DNA from: Candida dubliniensis CD36
Lineage: Eukaryota > Ascomycota > Pichiomycetes > Serinales > Debaryomycetaceae
Length of the DNA stretch: 64,000 bases
Assembly: GCF_000026945.1 (NCBI RefSeq)
Contig: NC_012862.1
Coordinates: forward strand, 1,542,501 to 1,606,500
Direction of reading: 5' to 3'
Numbering within the stretch: the stretch's first letter is position 1; every line of letters begins with the position of its first letter. The notes under the pieces were generated by a model. That model was not told where the DNA came from. It worked only from the letters and a program-made list of their open reading frames with translations, and made no database searches. Shown here piece after piece: positions 28,515 to 39,093 of the stretch. The translations under genes and the position numbers were made by a program.

Positions 28515-31500
28515 ATGACTTCAAACCGGCCACCACCACCACCATCACTCCTGTTTTTCATAGAAGACAATCCCACTACACAACAACTGAGGGAACAACA
28601 CCAGCAATCCTTTTTAAATCCCAAACCATCTGCAAGTCGTCCACCAATACAATGTGCTACTAATTCAAGATATAATCTGCACTCACTGTTGAGATTTGAG
28701 ACAAATACTCGGTCAAATCGTTCCTCTCCCTTGTTTACGCCATCCCCCACTTTTGCCAACTATAACAGTAAACCCAGCACCCCTACTACCAATGGTGATG
28801 ACAATAGTAATAGTGACATTGAGGATATATTGAAGTTCCCTATAGAGTCATCTCACGCGTACTCATATGCTCATTTATCACCAAACTCTTTGGCATTGAG
28901 ATTAAATGTGTTGAAACGATCTTTGGAGATTCTAAAGGACCGTCCAGAACTATTCAAATCATTGACAACTACTAACAGTGCAACAAATAGTCCTGTCAAA
29001 TCTAGTGCCCCTGCTGGTGGTGCCATAAACATTGTAACTGATGAAGCACCCCCACTTTTCCGATCGGCTTCACACCCAATAGAAATCGATAATAATGGGT
29101 CAACTGAAGATTTATCATTGCAACCTCCACCATTAAGAAAGGCATTATATTCGCATACTAATCACAGTTCTGATTATATACATGACGTTTCAGGTTCTTC
29201 TTCTTTATCTGCTCACGAGCACAAGAACTATAAATTGCGTTCCAATGCCTCATCAGCAGCATTAGCTGCATTGTTTAGGCCTACTATGAAAAGGTCAGAT
29301 AGTTTGCCATTGAATAATAATAATAGTAGTAGCAATCCACTAACGGGACGCAGGGTTTCAACACCGCCATTAGCACGCCAGTTACCAACCTCAAGAAAGG
29401 TTTCTTCAAATAAAGATAAAAACGATGATTTTAAAGACATTATAGATTTATTAGAGAACGATTTGAGTGCATTATTAGATAATTCAGAGGTAGCAACCAC
29501 ATTACATGATTTATCATTATCTACCCCTGATAAATTAGACAGCTCAAATTCTAATCATGATATATTAAAGTATAAATTGTTGTATGCATTGGCAATGCCA
29601 TTTATAGAGAATTCAGTTCAACCAACTTCACTATTGGAGTATGATGGAAACAGTGACCCTTCTTTGAACTCCTCACATGTACGTCCTTCAACTACTGCAT
29701 TGAACTTACTAAATAACAACTATGATGAATTACCCCCAAAAAATAGCATGAAAAACAGGTTTCCAAGCAACAACAACAACAACAATAGTTTCAAAAGTAG
29801 TGGTGCAAGTCGACCCTTCCATTCTTTGTTAACTACTAAACACGCACTTCCTCAATCTGTATTTACAGTGGAGAAAGATTTACCTTTTTCAGTCAAAGCT
29901 GCAAATGATTTAGCGTGTTTAATGTTTGGTGTACTGAAAAACACTATTAAAGCATTAACTTTGATGGATTTAATTGCTCCACAGTTTCGTGATTTTGTTT
30001 TAAAAAGAATCACGGGAATGCAAATTATGGAAAATAAGAAAAATCGTGACAAAATTTTGTTTGCTGGTGAAATTGTTGCCATTGTCAGGCCAGGCGACCA
30101 AAACTATTCGTGGACTTCCTTGTGGGCTAAACGCAAGGGAAATTTGATTATATGTATGTTTGATCAAATACCTTGTGATGCATTTGATGTGGTTATACTG
30201 AGTGAAAAAGATGTTATCGATTACAAAATCGATTCCATTAATGAAATTGCTGGAAGTTTAATTGAGGACTATCGAATTCAAAATCTCAGCAATTTAGATA
30301 GTTTGAGTTATTCTTTAAATAAAGAATTACTCGAGTTTCATCATAATAACGAAATGGAGCAAGGTGTAAGTGATGAAACTGACCATACAAACAATACCAA
30401 CAATGGAAACAGTAGTAACATTAATCGTGACAGTTTTGATATTGATGATTATTATGACGAAGATATTGAGTTGATTAATCAAACCAGATACTACACATTA
30501 CAATTGGAAGATGAAAATAATGTTCCATGTGCAATTACTTCTACCCCATTAGAATTTGATCAAGAAAAACACGTGATTAAGTTGAAAATTCACACAATGC
30601 CATATATTGCTGGTATTTTTGTTATTGATAGTGACGAATGTCGGATATTATCATGTAACAATGCTATTGCTAGAAACTTATTTGGTAAATCATTTGATGA
30701 ATTAGAAAATCATAGTATTGATGAATTAATACCAAATTTCACCAAAATATTACACGCTGGTATCGAGGCCACCTCAAATTATGCATATCAGTTGTCACCA
30801 GGGTTGGTTTTACCCGAACATTTTTTTAGAAAGTATGATGCCGTTATTAATAAGCAACAAAACCCTGAAAATGACCAAGAATCTGAGGAAACAATATTTT
30901 TTAATTCAAAAGGTATTGAGGCAATACACCGTGATGGGAATGTGATCTACGTCGATGTTCAAGTTAGAGTCTCAACAAACAATACATTGGTGGTCTGGGT
31001 AACATATTCCAGAACCAACAAGAATCGAACTAATATTTCTGAGGAATTGGACAAGTTGAGCTCTGCATCAACGTCATCCTCGATTTCATTGGCTTCCAGC
31101 AATAAATCAGCTGTTTCGTTATCTTCAATTTCGAAACCTCGAACATACTCCAGTGGGTTGCAACTTAGTGATTTGAAACAGCAACAACAACAACAGCTTC
31201 AATTTCTTGCCAAACCACCACAGCATCAATCAGTGACTCTGTTAGAGAACACTGGTAATCATGAACGAAAACCAACCACGGCATCTACTGTTCCATCACA
31301 AATGAAATTGTTTAATAATGAAAAGGAAAATGATTTGTTAGAATTCTCACCTCGTGAGATTACACGGGCGCTGAGTACAAGAAAACCCAAGAAAGAAACT
31401 TCATTGGGTATTCCCTTAGCCAGATTGGATAGTTATATATATGACAAGAATGGTAGAGAACAACAAAATCTGCAAAAAAAGGAAGAAAACAAACCAGCAA

Positions 31501-32504
31501 AAGATCCTCGAGATTCTTCATCAGAGCCAACTTTATCATCTCCATTGACTTTGTCCAATCAAACTGATGACCCCGTGAAGACGGATTTTAATATAGTTTT
31601 AAAGTATACCCAGGAAGAAATATTAGAGTTAGAAAATGAGTCACTAGAACAAATCAAGTGTCAATCGTCACATTGGCCCAAAGATGTCGGAGGTCAAAGA
31701 CGAACCAAAAAGTTTTCTGAGTTTAAAGTTGTTAAAGACATGGGAGAAGGTGCTTACGGTAAGGTGGTATTAGCTCAACATAAACAAGACCCACTTTATA
31801 AAATTATTATTAAATGTATTAACAAGGAAAGAATTTTGGTTGATACTTGGGTACGAGATCGGAAATTAGGAACAATACCTAGTGAAATTCAAATCATGGC
31901 TTATTTGAACAGTGAACCTCATCCAAATATTATGCGAATTATTGATTTTTTTGAAGATTCCAAATACTATTATTTAGAAACCCCAATTTTTGGTGATCCA
32001 CCAGCTATTGATTTATTTGATTTTATTGAAATAAAAAAAGATTTGAGTGAAGATGAATCGAAATTTATTTTCAAACAAATTGTTTCATCGATTTATCATT
32101 TACACAAAAATGGAATTGTTCATCGAGATATCAAAGATGAGAATATTATCGTTGATGAAAAGGGGGTAATCAAATTGATTGATTTTGGTTCAGCAGGATA
32201 TGTTAAACAAGGTCCATTTGATGTGTTTGTTGGTACAATTGATTATGCTTCACCCGAAGTTTTAGGTGGAGAAAAATATGAGGGGAAACCTCAAGATATT
32301 TGGGCATTGGGAATTTTATTATACACAATGTTATATAAAGAAAACCCATTTTATAATGTTGATGAAATTATGGAAGGTGATTTAAGAATCCCATATGTTA
32401 TTAGTGACATGAGTTTGAATTTGATTAAGAAAATCTTGGTTCGTGATGTTGATAAAAGACCAACAATTACTGACATTATGGAGGATGAATGGTTACAAAT
32501 ATAA
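28515..32504 (+). CDS. PSK1: PAS-domain serine/threonine kinase
   Basis: The 1,329-residue protein has a long Ser/Asn-rich N-terminal region. A PAS-like core near residue 697 reads PYIAGIFVIDSDECRILSCN, then NAIARNLFGKSFDELENHSI. The kinase domain is at about 1065-1329, with glycine loop GEGAYGKVV near 1077. The VAIK-type lysine lies in KIIIKCINKERI. HRDIKDENI is near 1203, DFGSAG follows, and the activation segment is FVGTIDYASPEVL. All catalytic residues are present. PAS kinases in yeast (Psk1/Psk2) couple carbon status to UDP-glucose use and translation. The gene here could correspond to either baker's-yeast paralog. The start is the first ATG. The upstream 1.7 kb suggests complex control. 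Confidence 0.9.
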   Translation: MTSNRPPPPPSLLFFIEDNPTTQQLREQHQQSFLNPKPSASRPPIQCATNSRYNLHSLLRFETNTRSNRSSPLFTPSPTFANYNSKPSTPTTNGDDNSNSDIEDILKFPIESSHAYSYAHLSPNSLALRLNVLKRSLEILKDRPELFKSLTTTNSATNSPVKSSAPAGGAINIVTDEAPPLFRSASHPIEIDNNGSTEDLSLQPPPLRKALYSHTNHSSDYIHDVSGSSSLSAHEHKNYKLRSNASSAALAALFRPTMKRSDSLPLNNNNSSSNPLTGRRVSTPPLARQLPTSRKVSSNKDKNDDFKDIIDLLENDLSALLDNSEVATTLHDLSLSTPDKLDSSNSNHDILKYKLLYALAMPFIENSVQPTSLLEYDGNSDPSLNSSHVRPSTTALNLLNNNYDELPPKNSMKNRFPSNNNNNNSFKSSGASRPFHSLLTTKHALPQSVFTVEKDLPFSVKAANDLACLMFGVLKNTIKALTLMDLIAPQFRDFVLKRITGMQIMENKKNRDKILFAGEIVAIVRPGDQNYSWTSLWAKRKGNLIICMFDQIPCDAFDVVILSEKDVIDYKIDSINEIAGSLIEDYRIQNLSNLDSLSYSLNKELLEFHHNNEMEQGVSDETDHTNNTNNGNSSNINRDSFDIDDYYDEDIELINQTRYYTLQLEDENNVPCAITSTPLEFDQEKHVIKLKIHTMPYIAGIFVIDSDECRILSCNNAIARNLFGKSFDELENHSIDELIPNFTKILHAGIEATSNYAYQLSPGLVLPEHFFRKYDAVINKQQNPENDQESEETIFFNSKGIEAIHRDGNVIYVDVQVRVSTNNTLVVWVTYSRTNKNRTNISEELDKLSSASTSSSISLASSNKSAVSLSSISKPRTYSSGLQLSDLKQQQQQQLQFLAKPPQHQSVTLLENTGNHERKPTTASTVPSQMKLFNNEKENDLLEFSPREITRALSTRKPKKETSLGIPLARLDSYIYDKNGREQQNLQKKEENKPAKDPRDSSSEPTLSSPLTLSNQTDDPVKTDFNIVLKYTQEEILELENESLEQIKCQSSHWPKDVGGQRRTKKFSEFKVVKDMGEGAYGKVVLAQHKQDPLYKIIIKCINKERILVDTWVRDRKLGTIPSEIQIMAYLNSEPHPNIMRIIDFFEDSKYYYLETPIFGDPPAIDLFDFIEIKKDLSEDESKFIFKQIVSSIYHLHKNGIVHRDIKDENIIVDEKGVIKLIDFGSAGYVKQGPFDVFVGTIDYASPEVLGGEKYEGKPQDIWALGILLYTMLYKENPFYNVDEIMEGDLRIPYVISDMSLNLIKKILVRDVDKRPTITDIMEDEWLQI

Positions 32505-32922
32505 TGACAAATCATTTCTTTCCCAAAAGTGTCAACATGAATAACATTGATATGTACATTTTTTGCCTTTTATGTTTTAATGGAGTTATTTATACATATA
32601 ATTTTTTTTTTTTTTTTACTTTTGTTGTTGTTGTTGTTGATATTTACGTATAACTAGATCAGTATATAGATATTTATAAGTGTTGTAATAATAAAATGAA
32701 ATGATTAATGAAAGACATGAAAGTGGATTCTTGTTGTCTTTATGCACCAAAGGAACAATATTTCAAATCCATTTGGTAGCGGTATTCTATAAGACGCGTT
32801 TCAGTATTTGTGAAGTTGAATTTGTGGATTTAAAATGTTGTGATAAAAAAAAACATGAACTTCACAACCTGAGTTTTATATCACCAACAAGCAACAATAC
32901 TATAAGTTATACAAAGGGTTAA
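32505..32922. other. SLD3 promoter region
   Basis: The 418 bases contain a T/TTG repeat near 32599-32640 and an ACGCGT box. A 73-codon frame at 32701-32922 runs into the SLD3 ATG region but has no recognisable motif. I treat it as chance. Confidence 0.55.
32794..32799. promoter_or_regulatory. MCB box ACGCGT upstream of SLD3
   Basis: A perfect ACGCGT is 124 bases before the ATG of a DNA-replication initiation gene. G1/S factors (MBF/SBF) bind this motif in yeasts, so the placement fits, although it is a single copy. Confidence 0.45.
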
Positions 32923-35900
32923 ATGAATCATGATCAAAGTTTGCAAAGTATTTCTAAAACTGGTGCTAATTTTTCTATAACTGAAAGTTCAATCTTGGCT
33001 GAAATGGCGACAAATCTAAATACAGACGCCAATGAAGCAAATGAACACTCCAACAACAGTACAAAGAGTAATGGTTCTGAAAATCTAGTTGATAAAGATT
33101 CCAACATATCAGTTATTCATAGAATAAAAATCTCTAGCCTAAAAAGCATTAATGGTAATAAGCTCTATGAGAATAACAAGAACACCAACAATCCAGCAAC
33201 CAATGTAACTACAGAGAAATCTATGGTTATAAATATTCTAAATCCCATTAGCACAATGTCAGTTTTAGCATTAATATCCAGTTCCAATGACAATGAGAAC
33301 CTGAACTATTTTCAAAATATGAATTACTTTTGTAATGAAACAATCAATTTATACCTGTCTCATTTGATTGAATTAGAACTGGAATATGAATCGCAAGCAA
33401 AGGAAAGACAAAATGAACAAGTGATGGAAAATGAGGGGGTGATAGAATCTGTTTTTGAAAAACAGAAACAATTTGGGGTTGTTTTCCCGTTACCTAATCA
33501 CATTTATGGGTTTTTTAAACTTGAGAATATCGAAATATCACTGAAATCGGCCTTATTGAATAATAAAAACATAAGAAATGACACTAGCAATAATTGGTTA
33601 GATATTGTTTCAAGTAGTGATTTAATTAGTCAATGTGAAAACCTACATCTTGACAGTAAGAGCATTAACAAGGAAAAGAGGAAGCCCAGTTTAGGTTCGA
33701 ATATTGAATTTTCCATGAAACCACCAATTCAAACACGAAAGCTGTCATCATTTTTGAGTTCATCATCTATGTCGTTATCACTTACAACGAAAGATGACGA
33801 GTCTGAAAGTACATCCCTAGGAGATGACTATCAAATAGAAAAGAAAGTATTTACACCAGAAGGAGATGGGAAAGATCAGGAGTTACCACAAATGATAATA
33901 GAGAACCCAATTGATTTTTTGACAACCAGATATTACTCGACTTTGTATTCACTAAATAACCCATTAAGTTATTTTCCTAAAACTGCATTACCAAGATTTA
34001 AAAATCTTTTTAAAGGCAACTTAGATGAGAACAACAACAATAACAATGTCCACGAAGAACACAGCGATTCTAGGACTAGTAATATAATAGAAGGTTTGTG
34101 GGGATTCTGGCTAAACAGTAATGCGTTTGATCGACGTCATAATCAAAAATATGGGATTTTTGGTGATATTACAAAGGGCAGTGATAATGACATGAACTAC
34201 CAAGTACTGAAAGCATTGATTCGCATTGAATTGATTGAACAGCAAAAGTTCAAATCGCATCACGGATTTGAACTCGACCAACCAATGCCCTTATCTGAAA
34301 ATCCAAGAAATTCAGAGATCATGGACATTGACAACAAGGGGGAGAATGAAGACCAATTACATGGTATTACTATGGAGAAATTATCACAATTTATTCTTGA
34401 TTTGAAAATTCGAGAAGCTCAATTACAGATTCTAATAATATTTGAGCTATTAAACTTGATGCAAGTGGAAGAGCAGGAATTCTTGACTGAAAATATAAAA
34501 ATTCAAGAAGAAAAAGAAGCTCAAAAATCAAAGAATCAAAGTTTAGTACGTCGTAAACGTCGAAAGAATAAAAAGAAACAGCCAAACTCTGACAAAGATA
34601 TATCAAGTCCTGCCAGTACCCAAAATATCGAAAATGAAAAACATTTTGAGCTTTTTATGTCTTTAACTACATATATTGACAGATTAAGTTTATGGGATAC
34701 ATTATCAGTCAAAACTGGGGGTGCTGGTATGTATGGGTTTATTGGGTATGTATTAGTACCTTATTTCCATAAAAAGTTACCTAAGCTAGTTGAATTTGTT
34801 GTTGAGAATATGAAAAGCCTGAATATGAAACTAATCAGTCTAAAAAGAAAGAAAAGTGATCGAGTTGATCAGGACGAACATGAACAAATTGATAAGGAAA
34901 TGGAAAAAGGAATAACACCACGAGATTCTGATACACCTAAACATCAAGATGACACCCACAAAACGAAACCGAGATCAAAATATAGAAAAGTATTACTAGA
35001 TAAAAACCCTCCCAAACTATCCAAATCTACAAGTATAGCTGATTCCGATGATTTCAAACCCTTGATTTCTTTAAAGAAATCCAAATCCAATCTTTCAGCA
35101 AAGAATTTATCTAAACGTGAAGTTGATTTAAATCTTAAACAAAGCAGCAAAGCCGATCTTTCGAGTATTAGTACAGTATCACAGTCATTTATATTTGGAA
35201 CGAGAGCAAAGAAATCATTATCGACTACTACTACGACTGTTACGACCAGTAGATCAACGAGAACTAAAAGCGAGGCAATGTCAACAACTCCAATAAAACC
35301 AAAATTAACGCATTCAGTATCACAGATTGAAGCAACCCCAGCAAAGGCAAGAAAGGTGTATATACAGCCACAAGTGCAGGCAACTCCATTAGAACCGGCA
35401 CCAGAATCACGACCACTACTACTGCAACAGCCAATACCAGTTTCACCAAGCCACAGAGAAAACCATACGAATACTGGAAGTATTGCAAACACATTGAACG
35501 AACCAGCTTATCTACTGGAAGTTGAGGCTACGCCATATAAATCAAACATGCTAGTGATCACAACCCCGACAGACCAATTTATTAGGCCCAATACCAAGCA
35601 ACGACAATCAATCAATGAGAAACTATTATCTCTTTCCAAAGACTTGAATGTTGAGATGACTCCTAAACAGAACATCCTGGTTTTCTCAACCCCAAGAAAT
35701 AACTCGGCTTTTGTTGATGATAGAAACAACAACAAAGGAGTTAGTAATGACATTAATATGGTGATTAATACACCTCTACATCGCCAGCAGTTAATTGGAT
35801 CTTCTCCTTTGAAGTTCAGACGTGAAAGTGTTTCAAGCGTCACTAGTGTCATCAGCAACACGAATAACAACAATAATGATAATCTTGATAATAATGGTCA

Positions 35901-36177
35901 TGGGAAATCTGGACCCAAACCAGGAGATCCTATTGCATTAGAATCATCACCGTTCATATCAATTTTAAGTGATTCTGAAAACTTGATGGGTTCAAGACCG
36001 AAAAAGTTATTTGATAGTATTTCTACTTCCCCATACAGTAAGGACTATGCTAACGAGAAGGTTGTCAAAGATAACTATGGTAAGAAAGATTACGACTCTG
36101 AATATGATTCTGATGAATTACTAAATCCTTCAACTAAGCGAAACATCAAATCCACCTATTCCAAAAGAAGAAAGTAA
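32923..36177 (+). CDS. SLD3: DNA replication initiation factor Sld3
   Basis: Sld3 brings Cdc45 to loaded MCM helicases and, once phosphorylated by CDK, binds Dpb11 to fire origins. The 1,084-residue protein has the Sld3/Treslin core in its middle, from about residue 320 to 640: IDFLTTRYYSTLYSLNNPLSYF, then FILDLKIREAQLQILIIFEL. A basic stretch (RRKRRKNKKKQ) follows, and then FMSLTTYIDRLSLWDTL. The C-terminal 400 residues are disordered and basic, with several SP/TP-x-K/R sites such as TTPIKPK (near 788), ATPAKAR (near 806) and SSPLKFRR (near 960). These are candidates for the CDK-Dpb11 switch. It is longer than baker's-yeast Sld3 (668 residues). Identification rests on the core. Confidence 0.75.
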   Translation: MNHDQSLQSISKTGANFSITESSILAEMATNLNTDANEANEHSNNSTKSNGSENLVDKDSNISVIHRIKISSLKSINGNKLYENNKNTNNPATNVTTEKSMVINILNPISTMSVLALISSSNDNENLNYFQNMNYFCNETINLYLSHLIELELEYESQAKERQNEQVMENEGVIESVFEKQKQFGVVFPLPNHIYGFFKLENIEISLKSALLNNKNIRNDTSNNWLDIVSSSDLISQCENLHLDSKSINKEKRKPSLGSNIEFSMKPPIQTRKLSSFLSSSSMSLSLTTKDDESESTSLGDDYQIEKKVFTPEGDGKDQELPQMIIENPIDFLTTRYYSTLYSLNNPLSYFPKTALPRFKNLFKGNLDENNNNNNVHEEHSDSRTSNIIEGLWGFWLNSNAFDRRHNQKYGIFGDITKGSDNDMNYQVLKALIRIELIEQQKFKSHHGFELDQPMPLSENPRNSEIMDIDNKGENEDQLHGITMEKLSQFILDLKIREAQLQILIIFELLNLMQVEEQEFLTENIKIQEEKEAQKSKNQSLVRRKRRKNKKKQPNSDKDISSPASTQNIENEKHFELFMSLTTYIDRLSLWDTLSVKTGGAGMYGFIGYVLVPYFHKKLPKLVEFVVENMKSLNMKLISLKRKKSDRVDQDEHEQIDKEMEKGITPRDSDTPKHQDDTHKTKPRSKYRKVLLDKNPPKLSKSTSIADSDDFKPLISLKKSKSNLSAKNLSKREVDLNLKQSSKADLSSISTVSQSFIFGTRAKKSLSTTTTTVTTSRSTRTKSEAMSTTPIKPKLTHSVSQIEATPAKARKVYIQPQVQATPLEPAPESRPLLLQQPIPVSPSHRENHTNTGSIANTLNEPAYLLEVEATPYKSNMLVITTPTDQFIRPNTKQRQSINEKLLSLSKDLNVEMTPKQNILVFSTPRNNSAFVDDRNNNKGVSNDINMVINTPLHRQQLIGSSPLKFRRESVSSVTSVISNTNNNNNDNLDNNGHGKSGPKPGDPIALESSPFISILSDSENLMGSRPKKLFDSISTSPYSKDYANEKVVKDNYGKKDYDSEYDSDELLNPSTKRNIKSTYSKRRK

Positions 36178-36260
36178 ACAAACAGTTTATAATTTTATAA
36201 TTTTATAGACAGTCAATAAAGGTTATTAATACAAATGTATACAGCAACTATAGATATATA

Positions 36261-37820
36261 TCAAACTGATAATTCGCCAAAGAAAATCCCTTTTATTATT
36301 TGCTTACCATCCTCTTGTTCTATTAATAAATCAGCTAATGATTTACCAAATCTTTCTATTAATTTTGTTTTCACTTCATCACTGATTTCATTATTTGAAT
36401 CAATATCCATATCATCACCATCTTGAGATTGGGGCTGATTCAATAGTTTATCATCAAGTTTTAGTTTCCGAAGCGTATCCAATAAGGCATTGATCAAAAT
36501 TTGACGTTCATAATCATTTTCATTCTTTTCAATAATTGCCAGATACCATACTTTTAAATTACCAAGCAAAACTAATTTTAAAACTTCAGTACCCATATTT
36601 CTCAATCCCAATAATGCACCATATTGGGTACCTACTGGTTTTGTTGAATCCAATAATGCCCTTAATAATGTCCGTGTTATTCTCGGCCGCAATGTACTAT
36701 AGGATGATCCATATACTTTAATAATGTGTTGCAACAATATGGCAGCAAATTCACGGATGGCCAATTGAGATTTTAATGCATCTTGCCATTCTTGTTTATT
36801 ATCCTGAGTTAATTTTATCACAGGACCAATTCTCTTTGCCAATAATAAAGTCAAAATACATGGCATTAATGCATGCACATATGGATCCAAAAATATAGTT
36901 TTGTTATCAACTAATGCCAGAATGACTTCTAGCATGGTTGATAAAATTTCAATATTTCTTAATTGATTGGTTATTTGTTCTGCTATAAATTGAATAAAAT
37001 AAGGAACCAATTGATGTAACCCTGGATCAGATTTCAATGAAGTTAATGCAGCATTTTTCAAATGTTCCTTTTCAGGGTCAGTTGAAATTAACACATCAAC
37101 CACTTTATCGAAATACAATTTCAATTCTTTTGACAAGACATGCTTTATCAATGGTTTGATTTCCATATCTTTTTCAGTTGATTTTTTATTGGAGTTATTG
37201 TTATTTGTGTGATTAGCAGAACCACCATTCGATAACAATTCAGATTCATGTTTAGTTGTATCGCCACTTTCTCCATTTTCATTTTTGCTGCCAAGACTTA
37301 AAATATCATTACCCAACATTGATGTTGTTGCTCCACGTACCACTGCTGGTAGACTTTTAATTTCACTGGGTAAGGGATTTTGAGGAACCATTGGCTGTAC
37401 ACCTTCAATGGCTAGCCAATGGGCAGTAAAGTTCACTTGACGAGGTACTTTGGGTAACTGTTGGTTGATCAATTTCTCGAATTCAATTTCATGTTCATCA
37501 ATATAATACAATGTTTGTCCACCAGCACCAACCATTGTTTCTTTGTAATTCAAAGGTTGAGTATTATCATAGCCATATAATGGTTCAATATTAAGTATTT
37601 TCAAAGCATTACTTACATCTGACGTAGTCAACTGCCTTCGCTTAGAGTGTCTCATAAACTTAACTGCCGTCTCTATTATTTCATGGATGTGGTATTCAAC
37701 ATCCATGGCTAAACTTTTGGCTGTTTCATCGGAGATGGTCACACCCAAAGAATCTGCTGCGTCTCGGACAGTATCATACGGCGACCATAATGAATGTGAG
37801 GTTGGTGGTTTAGCGTCCAT
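36261..37820 (-). CDS. TAF60: TFIID/SAGA subunit TAF6
   Basis: TAF6 is a histone-fold subunit shared by TFIID and SAGA that pairs with TAF9. The 519-residue protein has the H4-like histone fold at about residues 10-78: LWSPYDTVRDAADSLGVTIS, then ETAVKFMRHSKRRQLTTSDV. The linker FTAHWLAIEGVQPMVPQNP is highly typical of TAF6. The C-terminal half forms the HEAT-repeat domain (LVPYFIQFIAEQITNQLRNI, then RPRITRTLLRALLDSTKPVG and TQYGALLGLRNMG). A polar, Asn-rich insertion separates the two. The gene converges on SLD3, with stops 83 bases apart. Confidence 0.95.
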   Translation of the reverse strand: MDAKPPTSHSLWSPYDTVRDAADSLGVTISDETAKSLAMDVEYHIHEIIETAVKFMRHSKRRQLTTSDVSNALKILNIEPLYGYDNTQPLNYKETMVGAGGQTLYYIDEHEIEFEKLINQQLPKVPRQVNFTAHWLAIEGVQPMVPQNPLPSEIKSLPAVVRGATTSMLGNDILSLGSKNENGESGDTTKHESELLSNGGSANHTNNNNSNKKSTEKDMEIKPLIKHVLSKELKLYFDKVVDVLISTDPEKEHLKNAALTSLKSDPGLHQLVPYFIQFIAEQITNQLRNIEILSTMLEVILALVDNKTIFLDPYVHALMPCILTLLLAKRIGPVIKLTQDNKQEWQDALKSQLAIREFAAILLQHIIKVYGSSYSTLRPRITRTLLRALLDSTKPVGTQYGALLGLRNMGTEVLKLVLLGNLKVWYLAIIEKNENDYERQILINALLDTLRKLKLDDKLLNQPQSQDGDDMDIDSNNEISDEVKTKLIERFGKSLADLLIEQEDGKQIIKGIFFGELSV

Positions 37821-38013
37821 GTTTTAGAAATGATAAGGCTGTGATGAATTGATATATTTGGTGGAGAAGCTACAACTAACTATTCAAGAGTATTGTGCTT
37901 TTTGTTGTTGTTGTTGTTTTTTCTGCCATACTTTTCAATCTCACAAATATTTTTCATATCAATGGAGTCGTGGACAAATGACCAGAAAAAAAAAAAAACA
38001 TATTCATCGCACA

Positions 38014-39093
38014 CTACCTTATTGGTGAACTATTGAAAATACTATTTAAACTACTTGATTCTCCACCAGTTTGTGGTGAGTCCAATGAAGAATTGAGGGT
38101 GTATTTACTGTTAGCATCAGAGGTGAATCTGCTTGCAGCATCACTTGTAAAACTTGTGGGGGTTGTTGCTGTTGCGAAAGTAAACCCACTACTACCAGTA
38201 TCTTTGCTGCTTCGGTTCTTTTTATTTCTATGATGACTATGTTTGCGTTTCTTTGCTTTGGGAACTTCAGTTGGGAAACTAATGACATCATCAACCAGCA
38301 ATTTCCCAGGGATGTTATAAAATCCATGTAATGTTCTATACATTGGGATATTATTGATTTGAACTTTCCCGACTTTGTCACGATAATAGAACCCAAATCG
38401 TGGGTTGGTGAATTGGCTTAAATCTTGTAAACTATCAAAAATTTGAACTGTTTCTTCATCTTCCAACACCGCTTGATATTTCCCATCCAATGTTTGTAGT
38501 GGTAAAATTTGTTGGAAACGAATATGTCTTAACGCGTTTTGAGCTTTTGTTCTATAATGTGGTAATTTTGCAAATGATAAAATTTCATTGGAATTTTCAT
38601 GATATACACCAAACGGGATCGGTTTGATGAATGGTTCTATATCAATGGGGGACAAGGGAATATTCAAATCTTCTCCCAAAATCTTTAATATTTGTGACCT
38701 AATCATCAACTTGGAATTATCAACAAATGCATTTATGGATATTGACGGTATGTCTGGTATATATATTGTTCCATTTTGATCATACATTGGTCGAGCCATT
38801 TCTCGTATTACACTTTTAAAATATGTTGGCAATTTAAAAATATGAACAAGTGATGGTAAAAAGTCTATTGCTGGGTCGTATCTACCAGCACGATTTCGTA
38901 GGTTCTGTTGATTGATAACGACATAAGCTTCTAGACAGATATGTAGGTAGGAAACAACTTCTATATCGTTCACTTGAAGCCAAGTATTGATTGAATGACA
39001 CATATTGGATATTATCGAACATATATTGTCAAATTCTGTGAAATCCAACTTGACAAATTTTATTGGGTCGCAGATATCATGTGTTGAAGACAT
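38014..39093 (-). CDS. Orphan family protein, paralog A
   Basis: I do not recognise this 359-residue protein, but it is clearly related to the protein at 43307-44395. Shared blocks in order are DFTEFDN near the N-terminus, YVVINQQ[NS]LR, and IREMARPM. Later come F-[GS]-[VM]-YH-[ED] and SF-x-x-LP, then a block that reads LRHIRFQQ here and LKHIRFNQ in the paralog. The N-terminal 270 residues look like a folded alpha/beta domain. The tail is basic and Ser/Thr-rich, with KAKKRKHSHHRNKKNR resembling a nuclear localisation signal. Function is unknown. The two genes have the same orientation and flank a MULE copy, which suggests an old tandem duplication later split by the insertion. Confidence 0.8.
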   Translation of the reverse strand: MSSTHDICDPIKFVKLDFTEFDNICSIISNMCHSINTWLQVNDIEVVSYLHICLEAYVVINQQNLRNRAGRYDPAIDFLPSLVHIFKLPTYFKSVIREMARPMYDQNGTIYIPDIPSISINAFVDNSKLMIRSQILKILGEDLNIPLSPIDIEPFIKPIPFGVYHENSNEILSFAKLPHYRTKAQNALRHIRFQQILPLQTLDGKYQAVLEDEETVQIFDSLQDLSQFTNPRFGFYYRDKVGKVQINNIPMYRTLHGFYNIPGKLLVDDVISFPTEVPKAKKRKHSHHRNKKNRSSKDTGSSGFTFATATTPTSFTSDAASRFTSDANSKYTLNSSLDSPQTGGESSSLNSIFNSSPIR

